Below are positions 7,693 through 16,358 of a DNA stretch of 63,980 nucleotides, one piece after another; within the stretch, counting starts at the first letter, position 1, and each line of letters starts with the position of its first letter. This DNA is from Bacillus sp. ISL-7 (GTDB lineage Bacteria; Bacillota; Bacilli; Bacillales_B; DSM-18226), in the NCBI RefSeq assembly GCF_018613065.1, contig NZ_JAGGQW010000008.1:1-63980 (forward strand), given 5' to 3'. The notes below the pieces were generated by a model, which did not search any database, was not told where the DNA came from, and saw nothing but the letters and a program-made list of their open reading frames with translations. A program made the translations under genes and the position numbers.

Positions 7693-9783
7693 TTATTTTC
7701 TAGAAAAGACCACCCGATCTAAACCACTAATCTGAATGCGATCTCCGGATTTAAGAGTCACAGTCACACTAGTAACCTCATAATAATCCGCTTTACTTGA
7801 AAGAATTTCATTTACAAGTAAATTATTTCCTCTGTAAATAATTAAATTCCCAGCGCCACTAGAAGTTGTGATTCTATACTTCCCAGCACTAATATCTTTA
7901 CCGACCGTCCAGTAACCAGAATGCAAGATATTTGATTTCACATTTGAGACACGAGTAAACTGCACACTATTTAAACCTAAAATTTGAATACTATCACCAG
8001 CTTTAATATCCGTTGTCACAACCGTTACACCAAATCCATCATTACTACTCGATAGGATTTCATTTACAAAATGATTGGTGCCCGAACCAATAAATAAATT
8101 GCCACTACCCGAACTTGTAGTAATCTTATAACGACCTGCCGGTAAATCTTTACCCGCCTTCCATGTACCAGCACTTAAACTCTTAATATATGGAACTCTA
8201 ATCGTTGCCGAAGTTTTTTTACCATTTGTAGTTGTCGATGTAATGGTAGCTGTCCCCGCACCAACTGCAGTTACTTTCCCTTTACTATCTACTTTTGCCA
8301 CTTTCGTATTAGAAGATTTCCATTTCACTGTTTTATTCGTTACATTACTTGGGCTTACAGTTGCAGATAAGGTTATTGTTTTACCTTTAATGAGCGTGAC
8401 GAAGGTCTTATTTAATTTAACTGACTTGGCCAAAACAGGTGGCGTAACCTTAACTTGTACCTTTACTATCTTAGCACCGTTAACCGTAGCGGTAATTATC
8501 GCCGTACCTTTTGCTATAGCGTATATTTTCCCTTTACTATCAACGGTTACAATTTTTTTATTAGACGTTTTCCACTTTACCGTCTTATCAGTGCTATCCG
8601 ATGGTGAAACTGTGGCTGAAAGTACCGCTGTCTTACCGACCGTTACGGATAAACTAGTTTTATTTACTTTCACTGTTTTTGTAGAAACTCTAACGGCAAC
8701 AGTCTTAAAAACTTTAACATTATCACTAGCAGTCGCCGTAATCGTCGCAGATCCATTGGCAATTCCTTTAATATTACCAGCGGCATCCACTGTGGCCACT
8801 TTCGTGTTTGAACTTTTCCATAAGATGGTCTTATTTTCCGCATCAGTCGGGGCTATTGTCCCATATACTTTTACCATTTGATTATTGGTGATATTTAAGG
8901 AGGATCGACTTAACTTCAAACTAGTGGGTACAACTTTCGTTACAGTCACATTAATACTTTTTTTGATAGTAGGATCACCATTTGCGCTAGCCGTAATGCT
9001 GGTACTTCCTGCTTTAAGCGCTTTTACATTTCCTCTCATATCCACTGTTGCAATATCTGGATGACTGCTAGTCCAACTAACCATTTTATTAACAGCTGTA
9101 GATGGTTTTACAGTCGCTGTTAACTGTGCCGTACGGTTTACAAGGAGTGACAAACTTGATTTGTTTAACGTGATACTTTGAGGAACAAGAATTTTTTCCT
9201 TCAGGCTCATTGTTCCTGTCATCCTCGAGATATAGATTTTATCCCCTGATGAAACTGTGTATTCAATCGGATCATCATCAGCATATAAACTAAGATATCC
9301 AATTTCATTATATTGTGGATCATAAATATTAACATAAGCAAAATCATTGTAGACTTCTGAATCATTAATTTCTAAAGTGTATGTTCCAGCTGGAATATCA
9401 GCACCCACTTCGTAAAAACCAATTGACATATGATTTAAGTCCACGCTAGAGATTGGCTGTACCTCTATGTTAGACGCACCATAGTCTACTTCAACCTCGA
9501 TTTCATCTCCATCTTTCAAACTCGCAGTAAATCGATCAGAGTAGTAATACTTATCACTATCCAGCGATTCATTTAGATAAATTTCCGTTCCTCTACTAAT
9601 TCGAATAGTAGCTGCACCTTCTGAAATATGAAATTCCTTTAATCCTGCAGAAATTTCTTCTCCTACCGTATATGTACCATTACTTAATGAGCTATTACTT
9701 GCTGCCAGTACTGAACTGCCTACTGAAACCGAGAGTAACAGCATCATCATGAAAAATACTTTAATCAATACCTTCTTGTTCAT
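7693..9783 (-). CDS. secreted protein with four BIG2 domains between paired AGxYxI repeats
   Basis: The protein has 696 residues from the ATG at 9783, which sits behind GAAGG; the ATG at 9801 is upstream of that site. A signal peptide ends near VLAAS. Two copies of a repeat of about 80 residues (G-x-Y-x-VG-x-DIPAG-x-Y-x-I...GD-x-I-x-I) come first. Four BIG2 Ig-like domains follow (about residues 210-560; VKWKSSNTKVAxVDxKG core). Two more copies of the first repeat end the protein. No catalytic residues or wall anchor are visible. It has its own terminator and shared upstream element. Likely an extracellular structural or adhesive protein. The repeat flanking the BIG2 block is not one I can name. 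Confidence 0.8.
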   Translation of the reverse strand: MNKKVLIKVFFMMMLLLSVSVGSSVLAASNSSLSNGTYTVGEEISAGLKEFHISEGAATIRISRGTEIYLNESLDSDKYYYSDRFTASLKDGDEIEVEVDYGASNIEVQPISSVDLNHMSIGFYEVGADIPAGTYTLEINDSEVYNDFAYVNIYDPQYNEIGYLSLYADDDPIEYTVSSGDKIYISRMTGTMSLKEKILVPQSITLNKSSLSLLVNRTAQLTATVKPSTAVNKMVSWTSSHPDIATVDMRGNVKALKAGSTSITASANGDPTIKKSINVTVTKVVPTSLKLSRSSLNITNNQMVKVYGTIAPTDAENKTILWKSSNTKVATVDAAGNIKGIANGSATITATASDNVKVFKTVAVRVSTKTVKVNKTSLSVTVGKTAVLSATVSPSDSTDKTVKWKTSNKKIVTVDSKGKIYAIAKGTAIITATVNGAKIVKVQVKVTPPVLAKSVKLNKTFVTLIKGKTITLSATVSPSNVTNKTVKWKSSNTKVAKVDSKGKVTAVGAGTATITSTTTNGKKTSATIRVPYIKSLSAGTWKAGKDLPAGRYKITTSSGSGNLFIGSGTNHFVNEILSSSNDGFGVTVVTTDIKAGDSIQILGLNSVQFTRVSNVKSNILHSGYWTVGKDISAGKYRITTSSGAGNLIIYRGNNLLVNEILSSKADYYEVTSVTVTLKSGDRIQISGLDRVVFSRK

Positions 9784-9842
9784 AAACAAACCTTCTTTCA
9801 TATTTAGGAAATACCATTTATAAAAGAGAAAGGTTGTAGCAC

Positions 9843-9925
9843 ATCTCCCCCGCTACTATACTACTAGATACTTTGACCTAAATCTAGATATCTTGGAAAA
9901 AATAACCTCTATTGTATAGCCATTA
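9843..9925 (-). promoter_or_regulatory. shared upstream element of the BIG2 protein gene
   Basis: The inverted repeat CTAGAT (9864-9869) - 12 bp - ATCTAG (9882-9887) and the following GGAAAAAATA repeat the arrangement at 7551-7574. Here it lies 80-105 nt upstream of the start. Confidence 0.55.
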
Positions 9926-9944
9926 CTATCCTATTCATAGATAA

Positions 9945-9990
9945 AGGAACCACTGGTAGCTGCTGAACTAGAATCGTGCCCATACCTATT
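9945..9990. repeat. dispersed repeat, GGAACCACTGGTAGCTGCT type
   Basis: GGAACCACTGGTAGCTGCT followed by a variable stretch and GTGCCCATAC also occurs at 34149-34192. It looks like a dispersed intergenic repeat or the eroded end of a larger element. Confidence 0.5.
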
Positions 9991-10019
9991 ATTGTGAGTG
10001 GTTGTGAATTTCCAATTAT

Positions 10020-10150
10020 CATCCAGAAAATGTCGTAAGTTTTGAAAAATATGTAGTAAGTGACCGCAATTTCGTCGTAAGTCTCAATTATTATGTAGTA
10101 AGTGTCCGTAATTTCGTCGTAAGTTCCAATAAAGGTGTAGTAAGTTGGTA
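10020..10150. repeat. six GTMGTAAGT motifs spaced exactly 21 bp
   Basis: GTCGTAAGT and GTAGTAAGT alternate, starting at 10032, 10053, 10074, 10095, 10116 and 10137. The spacing is always 21 bp (two helical turns). The spacers vary except between dimers (42-bp super-unit). The lead-in (CCAGAAAATGTCGTAAG) recurs at 14629. The rest of 9991-10238 shows only a plausible promoter for the next gene. Confidence 0.75.
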
Positions 10151-10247
10151 ACTAAAAAGTGAGTCATAGCTGCAATTTTTAGCACGCCATATCAATCATC
10201 TATTTGTGATATGATGAAAATAAATTTATTTAGGGGGGATGACTGCG

Positions 10248-10637
10248 GTGATCCAATATAAAGAACTCCACCATGTTAGTCTAACGGTTACTGATTTAGA
10301 ACGTGCCAAGCATTTTTATAGCAGCATCTTATGTTTAAAAGAAATACAACGTCCTAATTTTGATTTTCCTGGTGCCTGGTACGAAGTTGAGGGACAACAG
10401 CTACATCTAATCGTTCTTCCTACATCACAAACGATTCGCCAAGATAAACGCCTGAGCAGCAGGGAAGGCCATTTTGCACTAAGAGTGAAGGATTACATAG
10501 AGACGCTGAATTGGTTGAAAAGTAAGGATGTTGAACTGTTAGAGAAACCCAATGGCATGAGCGGTTTTGCGCAAATATTCTGTGCGGACCCTGATGGGAA
10601 TCTAATTGAACTAAATGTCGATCAAAAAGACCTTTAG
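10248..10637 (+). CDS. VOC (glyoxalase/bleomycin-resistance fold) protein
   Basis: This protein of about 129 residues is a single vicinal-oxygen-chelate unit. It has the N-terminal ELHHVSLTVTDLERAKHFY strand-helix with the metal-type His, an internal HLIVLP segment, and the C-terminal FCADPDGNLIELN block with the metal-type Glu. I chose GTG at 10248 because AGGGGGG lies 9-10 nt upstream; the ATG at 10239 abuts that site. The family includes lactoylglutathione lyases, dioxygenases and fosfomycin- or bleomycin-resistance proteins. Substrate cannot be read here. It is monocistronic and convergent with ykoC. Confidence 0.75.
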   Translation: MIQYKELHHVSLTVTDLERAKHFYSSILCLKEIQRPNFDFPGAWYEVEGQQLHLIVLPTSQTIRQDKRLSSREGHFALRVKDYIETLNWLKSKDVELLEKPNGMSGFAQIFCADPDGNLIELNVDQKDL

Positions 10638-10670
10638 GAATGCCGGCAGCTGACGAACCTTCCAAAGTAA

Positions 10671-10700
10671 AAAGGAGAAGTGCGCTAACACTTCTCCCCT
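10671..10700 (-). terminator. GGAGAAGTG-type hairpin terminator (thiamin operon end)
   Basis: GGAGAAGTG (10674-10682) pairs with CACTTCTCC (10689-10697). T runs in the minus-strand direction end the ykoC transcript. The same hairpin and its flank (CTAACAGCCTATCAA) recur near 16303 and, as the flank alone, at 14764. Confidence 0.75.
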
Positions 10701-10724
10701 CTAACAGCCTATCAACTTCCCCAT

Positions 10725-11462
10725 TCATCCAATAAAAATAATAATCCCCACTCCAACAATTACCAAAGAAAGTAAGTAGATCAAGTCTCTCGATACTATT
10801 TTAGTTGTTTGATAATACGTTCTGTCTCTTGTACCCGTAAATCCTCGCGCTTCCATTGCGATTGCCATTCGTTCTGATTTCCTAATTCCTTGAGTAAACA
10901 GCGGTATAGAGTACCTCATAAAAGCTTTCCAGCTATTTTTCTGCTTGTAACCTCTGACTTTATGAGCCGTCTTCATTTGGTTTAGTTCAGATTGGAATAG
11001 TGGAATAAAGCGGAACCCCGCTAATAGCCCATACGCCCATTTAGGTGAAAGTTTACATTGATGAATTAAACTCATGATGAACAAGGTGATGTCTGTGGTA
11101 GAGGTGAATAATAATCCATACGTAACAAACGCTAACATCCGCAAACCGATCGTTAAGCCATGATTCATGCTCTCATGCGTAATATGGAACCAGGCCCATT
11201 TCCATATCGTTTCTTCTCCTTCTCCAAACGCCGCCATCATCCAAAATACAAGAATAAAAAAACCTAAATAAGGCAGAAGCCTTTTCAGAAGGTAAGTCAT
11301 TCTCCATCCGCCTAAAAAAATACCGATCAATACAGCAAGTAACCAGATCAAAAAAGTCACCTTTGGATTGGAGATCGCCATTAATAGAAACATAACGATC
11401 AAATGAGAAAGCAGTTTACAAGCAGGATTGAGAGTCGCCAGGAATGAATCGTTAGCCTTCAT
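10725..11462 (-). CDS. ykoC: ECF/ABC transporter transmembrane T component, YkoC-like
   Basis: This 245-residue membrane protein has about five helices. Its cytoplasmic coupling region carries MAIAMEARGFTG, the Ala-Arg-Gly signature of EcfT/CbiQ proteins. It couples the double ATPase to the substrate-binding membrane subunit in uptake of a thiamin precursor (hydroxymethylpyrimidine in the YkoEDC system). It is the last gene of the riboswitch-controlled operon; its ATG overlaps the ykoD stop (ATGA, 11459-11462). No ykoF is present in this operon. Confidence 0.88.
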   Translation of the reverse strand: MKANDSFLATLNPACKLLSHLIVMFLLMAISNPKVTFLIWLLAVLIGIFLGGWRMTYLLKRLLPYLGFFILVFWMMAAFGEGEETIWKWAWFHITHESMNHGLTIGLRMLAFVTYGLLFTSTTDITLFIMSLIHQCKLSPKWAYGLLAGFRFIPLFQSELNQMKTAHKVRGYKQKNSWKAFMRYSIPLFTQGIRKSERMAIAMEARGFTGTRDRTYYQTTKIVSRDLIYLLSLVIVGVGIIIFIG

Positions 11463-13030
11463 ACCAAAACACCCTCCTTTCGTGCATGCATCAACTGGTA
11501 ATGGAGGGGTGGAATTAACGCACTGTCACGGAAACTACTCGGATTTGAAAATAACCCATAGGGGGTCCCTTGATAGGTTATACTTCCCTTGTTGAAGAGG
11601 ATAACCTGATCAGAATAATCATCCACTAAATCCATATCGTGGGTGACCATGACAATCGTTGTTCCCTGGTCCTGCCGCTCCTTTAAGCGTTGAATCAGTT
11701 CGTTCGCTGTTTTTTCATCCTGACCAAATGTTGGTTCATCAAGCAATAATAAATCTTGATCAAACAATAACATCGTCGCCACACTTAACCGCCGTTTTTG
11801 TCCTAAACTTAGGGTAAACGGATGAGCATTTTTATGCGATTCCAATCCAAACTCCTCTAACAATTGGTTGGTCTTGGTATGAATCAGCTCTTCGGGCCAA
11901 TTTCGTTGCCGGCCGCCAAAGGCAACTTCCTCAAAGACAGTATCCGTAATGAATTGAAGTTCTGGATTTTGAAAAACAAAGCCAGCTTTTTCATATAATT
12001 CTCGTTCGGACCATTTTTTTAGCTCCGTATTTTGAAAGAGAATTTCCCCCTTTTTAATCGGCTCCAATCGGATCAGACTTTTTAAAAAGGTACTTTTCCC
12101 ACTTCCATTTTCTCCGACGATGGAAATCCATTCCCCTTTATGAATTTTTATATCAATATCGCTCACGATGGTCTTCTTCCCATAGCCAATTTCAACATGT
12201 TCGGTGCGTAGTAAAATCTCGCCATCCTTGAGCGGTTTGGTTTTTTTCAGATTAGCAAGTTTAATAGAAAGAGGATGCGCGTTATTTCGAACCACTTCCT
12301 CCCACTTTTCTGGAAACAACTTAGGGCGCCAAATGCCCGCTTCTTTCATTTCATTTTTAAAATTCAGGAGCATTTCTTTCGGCTGACCATCCCCGATAAT
12401 ACTTCCATTCTCATTTAGGATAATGACTCGATCCATCCATTCGATGCATCCGTCTAGGACATGTTCGACAAATACCATCGTATGGTTTGTCTTTTGGGCT
12501 AATTGATTCAATAAAACAAATATCTCATTCCGGCCGGCAGGGTCTAGCTGGGCTGTTGGTTCATCAAAGAAGATGACTTCTGGTTCTAATGCTAGTAAAC
12601 AAGCTAACGCCAATCGTTGTTTCATCCCACCTGAAAGGGTTTCAATGGGTGTTTTCTTATCGACCATTAGCCCTACTTTATCCATCAACTCAGCAATGAT
12701 GGGGTCCATCTCATGTCGCGGAATCGATCGATTTTCGAGACTAAACGCAATTTCTTCATCGACATGAAGCATGCAAAATTGCGAATCAGGATCTTGAAAC
12801 ATAACACCTGCATCTTTCCTGCAGAATACTTCACCACTTACCTCTGCCTCCAAATGCTCAGGGATAATACCTGAAAGAGCGGAAATCAACGTCGATTTCC
12901 CGCTCCCACTAGGCCCTAATATTAATACTTTTTCGCCTTGATTGATGGATAAAGTAATATGACTGAGTATTTTTTCAGAGCGATTATAAAATCGAATCGA
13001 AAGATCCTTACATCCCAGAAACATGTCCAT
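11459..13030 (-). CDS. ykoD: double ATP-binding ABC protein of the thiamin-precursor transporter, YkoD-like
   Basis: The 523-residue protein holds two fused ABC ATPase domains. The first (about 1-240) has the Walker A GPSGSGKST, signature LSGGMKQRL and Walker B VIFFDEP. The second (about 280-500) has GENGSGKST, LSLGQKRRL and LLLLDEP. It powers uptake through YkoE and YkoC at the inner face of the membrane. The start is not certain, because its first codons overlap the end of ykoE; ATGs at 13030 and 13024 are both possible. Operon position and TPP riboswitch support thiamin-precursor transport. Confidence 0.9.
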   Translation of the reverse strand: MDMFLGCKDLSIRFYNRSEKILSHITLSINQGEKVLILGPSGSGKSTLISALSGIIPEHLEAEVSGEVFCRKDAGVMFQDPDSQFCMLHVDEEIAFSLENRSIPRHEMDPIIAELMDKVGLMVDKKTPIETLSGGMKQRLALACLLALEPEVIFFDEPTAQLDPAGRNEIFVLLNQLAQKTNHTMVFVEHVLDGCIEWMDRVIILNENGSIIGDGQPKEMLLNFKNEMKEAGIWRPKLFPEKWEEVVRNNAHPLSIKLANLKKTKPLKDGEILLRTEHVEIGYGKKTIVSDIDIKIHKGEWISIVGENGSGKSTFLKSLIRLEPIKKGEILFQNTELKKWSERELYEKAGFVFQNPELQFITDTVFEEVAFGGRQRNWPEELIHTKTNQLLEEFGLESHKNAHPFTLSLGQKRRLSVATMLLFDQDLLLLDEPTFGQDEKTANELIQRLKERQDQGTTIVMVTHDMDLVDDYSDQVILFNKGSITYQGTPYGLFSNPSSFRDSALIPPLHYQLMHARKEGVLV

Positions 13031-13604
13031 CGACGTTTTCCCTTTTCCTTTTTTCCTTCATCAGTTCATATTGTTCTAACACACCTGTTTTTGCGAGTGC
13101 GTCTACAATGATCTTCGCTAACAATCCACCGAGAATCATTCCGCTGACGACATGAATTCCTAATGTTGTAAAAAATACTTCCTTCGTGTAATATCCAAAA
13201 CCGTTGGCGATTAAGTTATAAATCATGCTGCCTAGCGCTGCAAAAGCTCCAGATAGCATTAAATTAAATAGATTGTAGCGTTTATATCCGAATATTGCGA
13301 ATGCGATTTCTGCACCAATCCCTTGAAAAACACCTACTAAAAGGGCCGACAAACCAAAATGACTTCCGGTTAATAACTCTACTGCGGCCGCTGCAATCTC
13401 AGCAATAAGCGCTGCTCCCGGTTTGCGGATAATATACGCGACGATTGGACTAGCAATCACCCAAATTCCAAACATAAAACCTGCACCCACCGGCCCGACA
13501 AGAGCGGAAATAGGAATCCACAGCGTCGACCATCCTAAATAGATTACTCCACAAGCGACCGCTAGAATCACAGCAAGAACGACTTCTTTCATCTTCCAAG
13601 TCAT
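13008..13604 (-). CDS. ykoE: substrate-binding membrane (S) component, YkoE-like
   Basis: The protein has 198 residues from the ATG at 13604. That ATG overlaps the tenA stop (ATGA at 13601-13604) and has GGAGG 10 nt upstream; the longer frame starting at 13634 lacks this. It has about six membrane helices and the GAGFMFGIWVIASPIVAYI block typical of the YkoE/HMP-thiamin ECF S family. It binds the pyrimidine precursor of thiamin and works with YkoD and YkoC. Confidence 0.88.
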   Translation of the reverse strand: MTWKMKEVVLAVILAVACGVIYLGWSTLWIPISALVGPVGAGFMFGIWVIASPIVAYIIRKPGAALIAEIAAAAVELLTGSHFGLSALLVGVFQGIGAEIAFAIFGYKRYNLFNLMLSGAFAALGSMIYNLIANGFGYYTKEVFFTTLGIHVVSGMILGGLLAKIIVDALAKTGVLEQYELMKEKRKRENVDGHVSGM

Positions 13605-14287
13605 CGTTTCACTACCTCCATTTTCACAGGCCATTCTTCGAGTTTATAAGCCATATCCCAAAACATATATTCCAACTGACAACTGATTAAGAAATGATCC
13701 TTCATTTTTTCCTTCTCTCTCTCTGTTGCTGTTATTGCCCACTCATCAAGACGGGCACAAAATTTCGTGGTAATCGAATCGGTACGATTTCCATAAAAAC
13801 TGATCCAATCATAAAAAGGATGAGAGCGATCAGGATTAACCTCAGTTAATAATCTTTTCCCAATTTCCCAATACGTCCACGGACATGGCAACAACACAGC
13901 TAAAATTTCCCCTAATGTACCTTCGTGAGCAACGGTTAGCATATGACGCGTGTAATGAAGAGCCGAGGGAGATAACGGATATCCATGTAATTCCTCGTAG
14001 GGAACACCAGCTACTTGACAAAAGTTATTATGAGGATGGATTTCACTGTTTAAGATAAAAGAAATCTGCGTATTAAACATATCCATTTCTTCACGATTCT
14101 CACACTTGGAAACCGCTATTCCATAGATGCGCATAAACGAATTCAAATATTCAAAGTCCTGTTTAACATAATGAATCAATTGTTCCTTTTGTAAATCCCC
14201 ATTGGCGATTCCTTGCACAAACGGATGTTCAAAAATCGCCTCGAAAATAGGATCTGCTTCTTTTCTTAATTCTGCTGTAAAACTCAT
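13601..14287 (-). CDS. tenA: thiaminase II / aminopyrimidine aminohydrolase TenA
   Basis: The 228-residue cytoplasmic protein contains the family signatures YVKQDFEYLNSFMRIYG, HPHNNFCQVAG and LPCPWTYWEIG, with the catalytic Cys in LPCPW. TenA hydrolyses aminopyrimidine breakdown products of thiamin to hydroxymethylpyrimidine for re-use, fitting the transporter genes that follow. It is the first gene after the TPP riboswitch and its terminator. GGGGGC precedes the ATG. Confidence 0.93.
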   Translation of the reverse strand: MSFTAELRKEADPIFEAIFEHPFVQGIANGDLQKEQLIHYVKQDFEYLNSFMRIYGIAVSKCENREEMDMFNTQISFILNSEIHPHNNFCQVAGVPYEELHGYPLSPSALHYTRHMLTVAHEGTLGEILAVLLPCPWTYWEIGKRLLTEVNPDRSHPFYDWISFYGNRTDSITTKFCARLDEWAITATEREKEKMKDHFLISCQLEYMFWDMAYKLEEWPVKMEVVKR

Positions 14288-14351
14288 AATTTTGCCCCCT
14301 TATTGGTTTTAATGGAAAGACTCTAGAAAAGGCGACTGAATTTTCAAACAC

Positions 14352-14380
14352 GAAAAAACCGCCCCAAAAATGGAGCGGCT
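14352..14380 (-). terminator. riboswitch-controlled terminator before tenA
   Basis: On the minus strand CCGCTCCA and TGGGGCGG form a stem (14378-14359), followed by TTTTTT. Its position just after the TPP aptamer indicates transcription attenuation. Confidence 0.88.
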
Positions 14381-14407
14381 GAATAATTATATCTATCCAT
14401 ACACGAA

Positions 14408-14500
14408 CTCCACTTTCCTACGCTAGTATGAACTAGATCAGGTTCAAAGGGTCCAAGATAACTCCTGTCTCAGCCATAAAATGGCTCCCCTAGTGGTCTT
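14408..14500 (-). promoter_or_regulatory. TPP (THI-box) riboswitch
   Basis: On the minus strand the aptamer reads AGGGGAGCC, then GGCTGAGA, then ACCCTTTGAACCTGATCTAG and AGCGTAGGAAAG, the conserved thiamin-pyrophosphate-binding core in the right order. It controls tenA-ykoE-ykoD-ykoC. High TPP should favour the following terminator. Confidence 0.97.
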
Positions 14501-14609
14501 CCTATTAATTTAACCTTCATTCTACACTCACTGGTTAATGTTGTCAATCAATTAATATCTTAAATATAAAAATAGACCAAATGGATTATAGATGTTTGGA
14601 AACTCAAAG

Positions 14610-14790
14610 TAATTTCCAATTAATAACCAGAAAATGTCGTAAGTGTCCGGAATTATATAGATTCGCTGATAAAATGCTAGAAACGCTGATAAATGTTCGA
14701 TTTCCGCTGATAAAATGGCCCAGTTCGCTGATATCTCCCAAAAATCCGCTGATAAACTACTCCCCTCTAACAACCTATCAATCTACGACA
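14610..14790. repeat. CGCTGATA array with 20-21-bp spacing
   Basis: CGCTGATA motifs start at 14664, 14684, 14705, 14726 and 14747, that is 20, 21, 21 and 21 bp apart. They are preceded by a CCAGAAAATGTCGTAAGTGTCCG stretch like that at 10021 (shown in two parts: CCAGAAAATGTCG, TAAGTGTCCG). They are followed by CCCCTCTAACAACCTATCAA, the same flank as the hairpin at 10674. It looks like a composite intergenic repeat. No gene is supported between 14510 and 14812. Confidence 0.7.
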
Positions 14791-14811
14791 AATTCTGGGA
14801 CGTGAAATTTT

Positions 14812-16032
14812 TTACGCTTCCACCGTCTTCGCAATAATGGCTCCAACAACCAGCCCCCATACAGGTGCACTTATATGGAAAAATGATACATTGGATAATG
14901 CGATGAGGAACGCAAATAGGGCACTTAAACGATATTTATTTTCGGAGAAACCCAGCTGTAAACTAGATAGAAGGACGCCGATTAACGCAAACCCTGCTAG
15001 CATCGATACAAACGCGTGGGGTAATGATTGGATAAAGGGAACAATTTTCCAAGCGAATACTCCAAACAATAATGTCAAAACCCCTGATACCACCGCTGCC
15101 ATATACCGCTTTGATTTTACCCCTGCATCCGAACTAGAGCAGATGGCGGTCATCATGCCAGCAATATTCGCACTTTGCCCCCCGAAAAAACTGGCAATAA
15201 TCGAAAACACTCCACTAAAAGAAACAATTTTTCGAATGGGAGGTTCAAAATCCGAGCTTTCTAGTGCGCCGATTCCAGGTGCCACATCATTACTTAAGAT
15301 TAACATGGCCAGAGGCAGACCTAATGTAACCATCCCCATCCAGGTAAATTCCGGCATTTGTATCGATGGTAGGAAAAAAGCAATCTCCTTAGATGAGCTA
15401 TGTAGATCTTGGGTTAAAAACAAAGTAATAAAAGCGACAACCACTGCGACCATAACAGCCGGGATACGTTTTGAGACCTTCGTACTGATAAAAAAACTAA
15501 GCAAGGCTGCCCCACCAACTATTGGTAATGCCTTAACGTCTTGGACAAGCTGAACAACATAATTGGTGACCAGACCTGCCAGCATGGCTGCAATGACTTC
15601 TTTCGGAACCCATTTAATAATTTTAGTAAAAAGTCCTGACAACCCAATCAGCAAAATCAACAGCCCCGATATCACATACCCGCCAATTAGCTGGGGATAA
15701 GTAAAATGTGCTGTCACTGTCGTTAAAAAAGCAACCCCCGAAATCGAGTGAGCTCCGGTAATGGGAATTCTAAATAACAGAGGCATAACAATCCCTAACA
15801 ACCCTCCAAAGAAATAGACGGCAAACATCCAATTGATGGTTTGCTGATTAGAGAAATGCCCTGCCTCTGCTGCCTGCAGAATGATTAACGCTGGACCTGT
15901 CATAACTAAAGTACTAGAAATCAATCCAGAAGATACGTTTTGAGTCGTTAGATCTTGAAAAATTGATTTCCTTTTATTTTCACTTAATGGTTCAATTGGT
16001 TGCTCACTAATTAATCTATTTACCTGCCCCAT
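14812..16032 (-). CDS. benE: BenE family benzoate/H+ symporter-like permease
   Basis: The 406-residue protein has about 12 membrane segments. It carries the BenE family blocks RIPITGAHSISGVAFL (residues about 88-103), PKEVIAAMLAGL and FFGGQSANIAGM, as in nucleobase-ascorbate-fold transporters. Its natural substrate is probably an aromatic acid such as benzoate. No aromatic-degradation gene lies nearby, so the substrate is uncertain. It is transcribed alone; the repeat block 14610-14790 lies downstream instead of a clear terminator. Confidence 0.8.
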   Translation of the reverse strand: MGQVNRLISEQPIEPLSENKRKSIFQDLTTQNVSSGLISSTLVMTGPALIILQAAEAGHFSNQQTINWMFAVYFFGGLLGIVMPLLFRIPITGAHSISGVAFLTTVTAHFTYPQLIGGYVISGLLILLIGLSGLFTKIIKWVPKEVIAAMLAGLVTNYVVQLVQDVKALPIVGGAALLSFFISTKVSKRIPAVMVAVVVAFITLFLTQDLHSSSKEIAFFLPSIQMPEFTWMGMVTLGLPLAMLILSNDVAPGIGALESSDFEPPIRKIVSFSGVFSIIASFFGGQSANIAGMMTAICSSSDAGVKSKRYMAAVVSGVLTLLFGVFAWKIVPFIQSLPHAFVSMLAGFALIGVLLSSLQLGFSENKYRLSALFAFLIALSNVSFFHISAPVWGLVVGAIIAKTVEA

Positions 16033-16204
16033 TTTTTCTCCTCATACCCTTCTTCAAATAAACGACTTTTATTGTTAGTTTAGACAACCTTCTACAAAAT
16101 GTATAGGACAAAGGCAATCTTCGACAACCTATTAAAAACTCACTGGCAGCCCTTATCATAACAAAAGGGATGGGGAATAAACTAGAGGAAAAAATAGCTT
16201 AAAA

Positions 16205-16254
16205 AAGGGAAAAGGTGCATTCTCGCCGGTTCTCGGGACTGCACCTTTTTCTTT
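16205..16254. terminator. strong bidirectional hairpin
   Basis: AAAGGTGCA (16211-16219) pairs with TGCACCTTT (16240-16248), with A runs before and T runs after. It lies between benE and rbsB, both on the minus strand. I see no gene in 16033-16358. Confidence 0.7.
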
Positions 16255-16294
16255 TAGCCTTTAAACTCCACGGGCATCATACCCTTCAACTAAA

Positions 16295-16330
16295 CTAAAA
16301 AAGGAGAAGTGTGCTAACACACTTCTCCCC
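16295..16330 (-). terminator. GGAGAAGTGTG hairpin terminator of the ribose operon
   Basis: A perfect 11-bp stem, GGAGAAGTGTG (16303-16313) with CACACTTCTCC (16318-16328), has a CTAA loop. The minus-strand transcript then runs into T residues. It is a longer version of the hairpin at 10674-10697. Confidence 0.85.
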
Positions 16331-16358
16331 ACCAATCTCTATCAATCTCCGAAAAAAA

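Noticed and set aside
8243..8881. 212-codon ORF on the + strand
   Set aside because: It is the antisense of the BIG2 repeats; its hydrophobic look comes from reversed Thr/Val/Lys-rich repeats.
14837..15553. 238-codon ORF on the + strand
   Set aside because: Antisense of benE, without a ribosome binding site or any family pattern.
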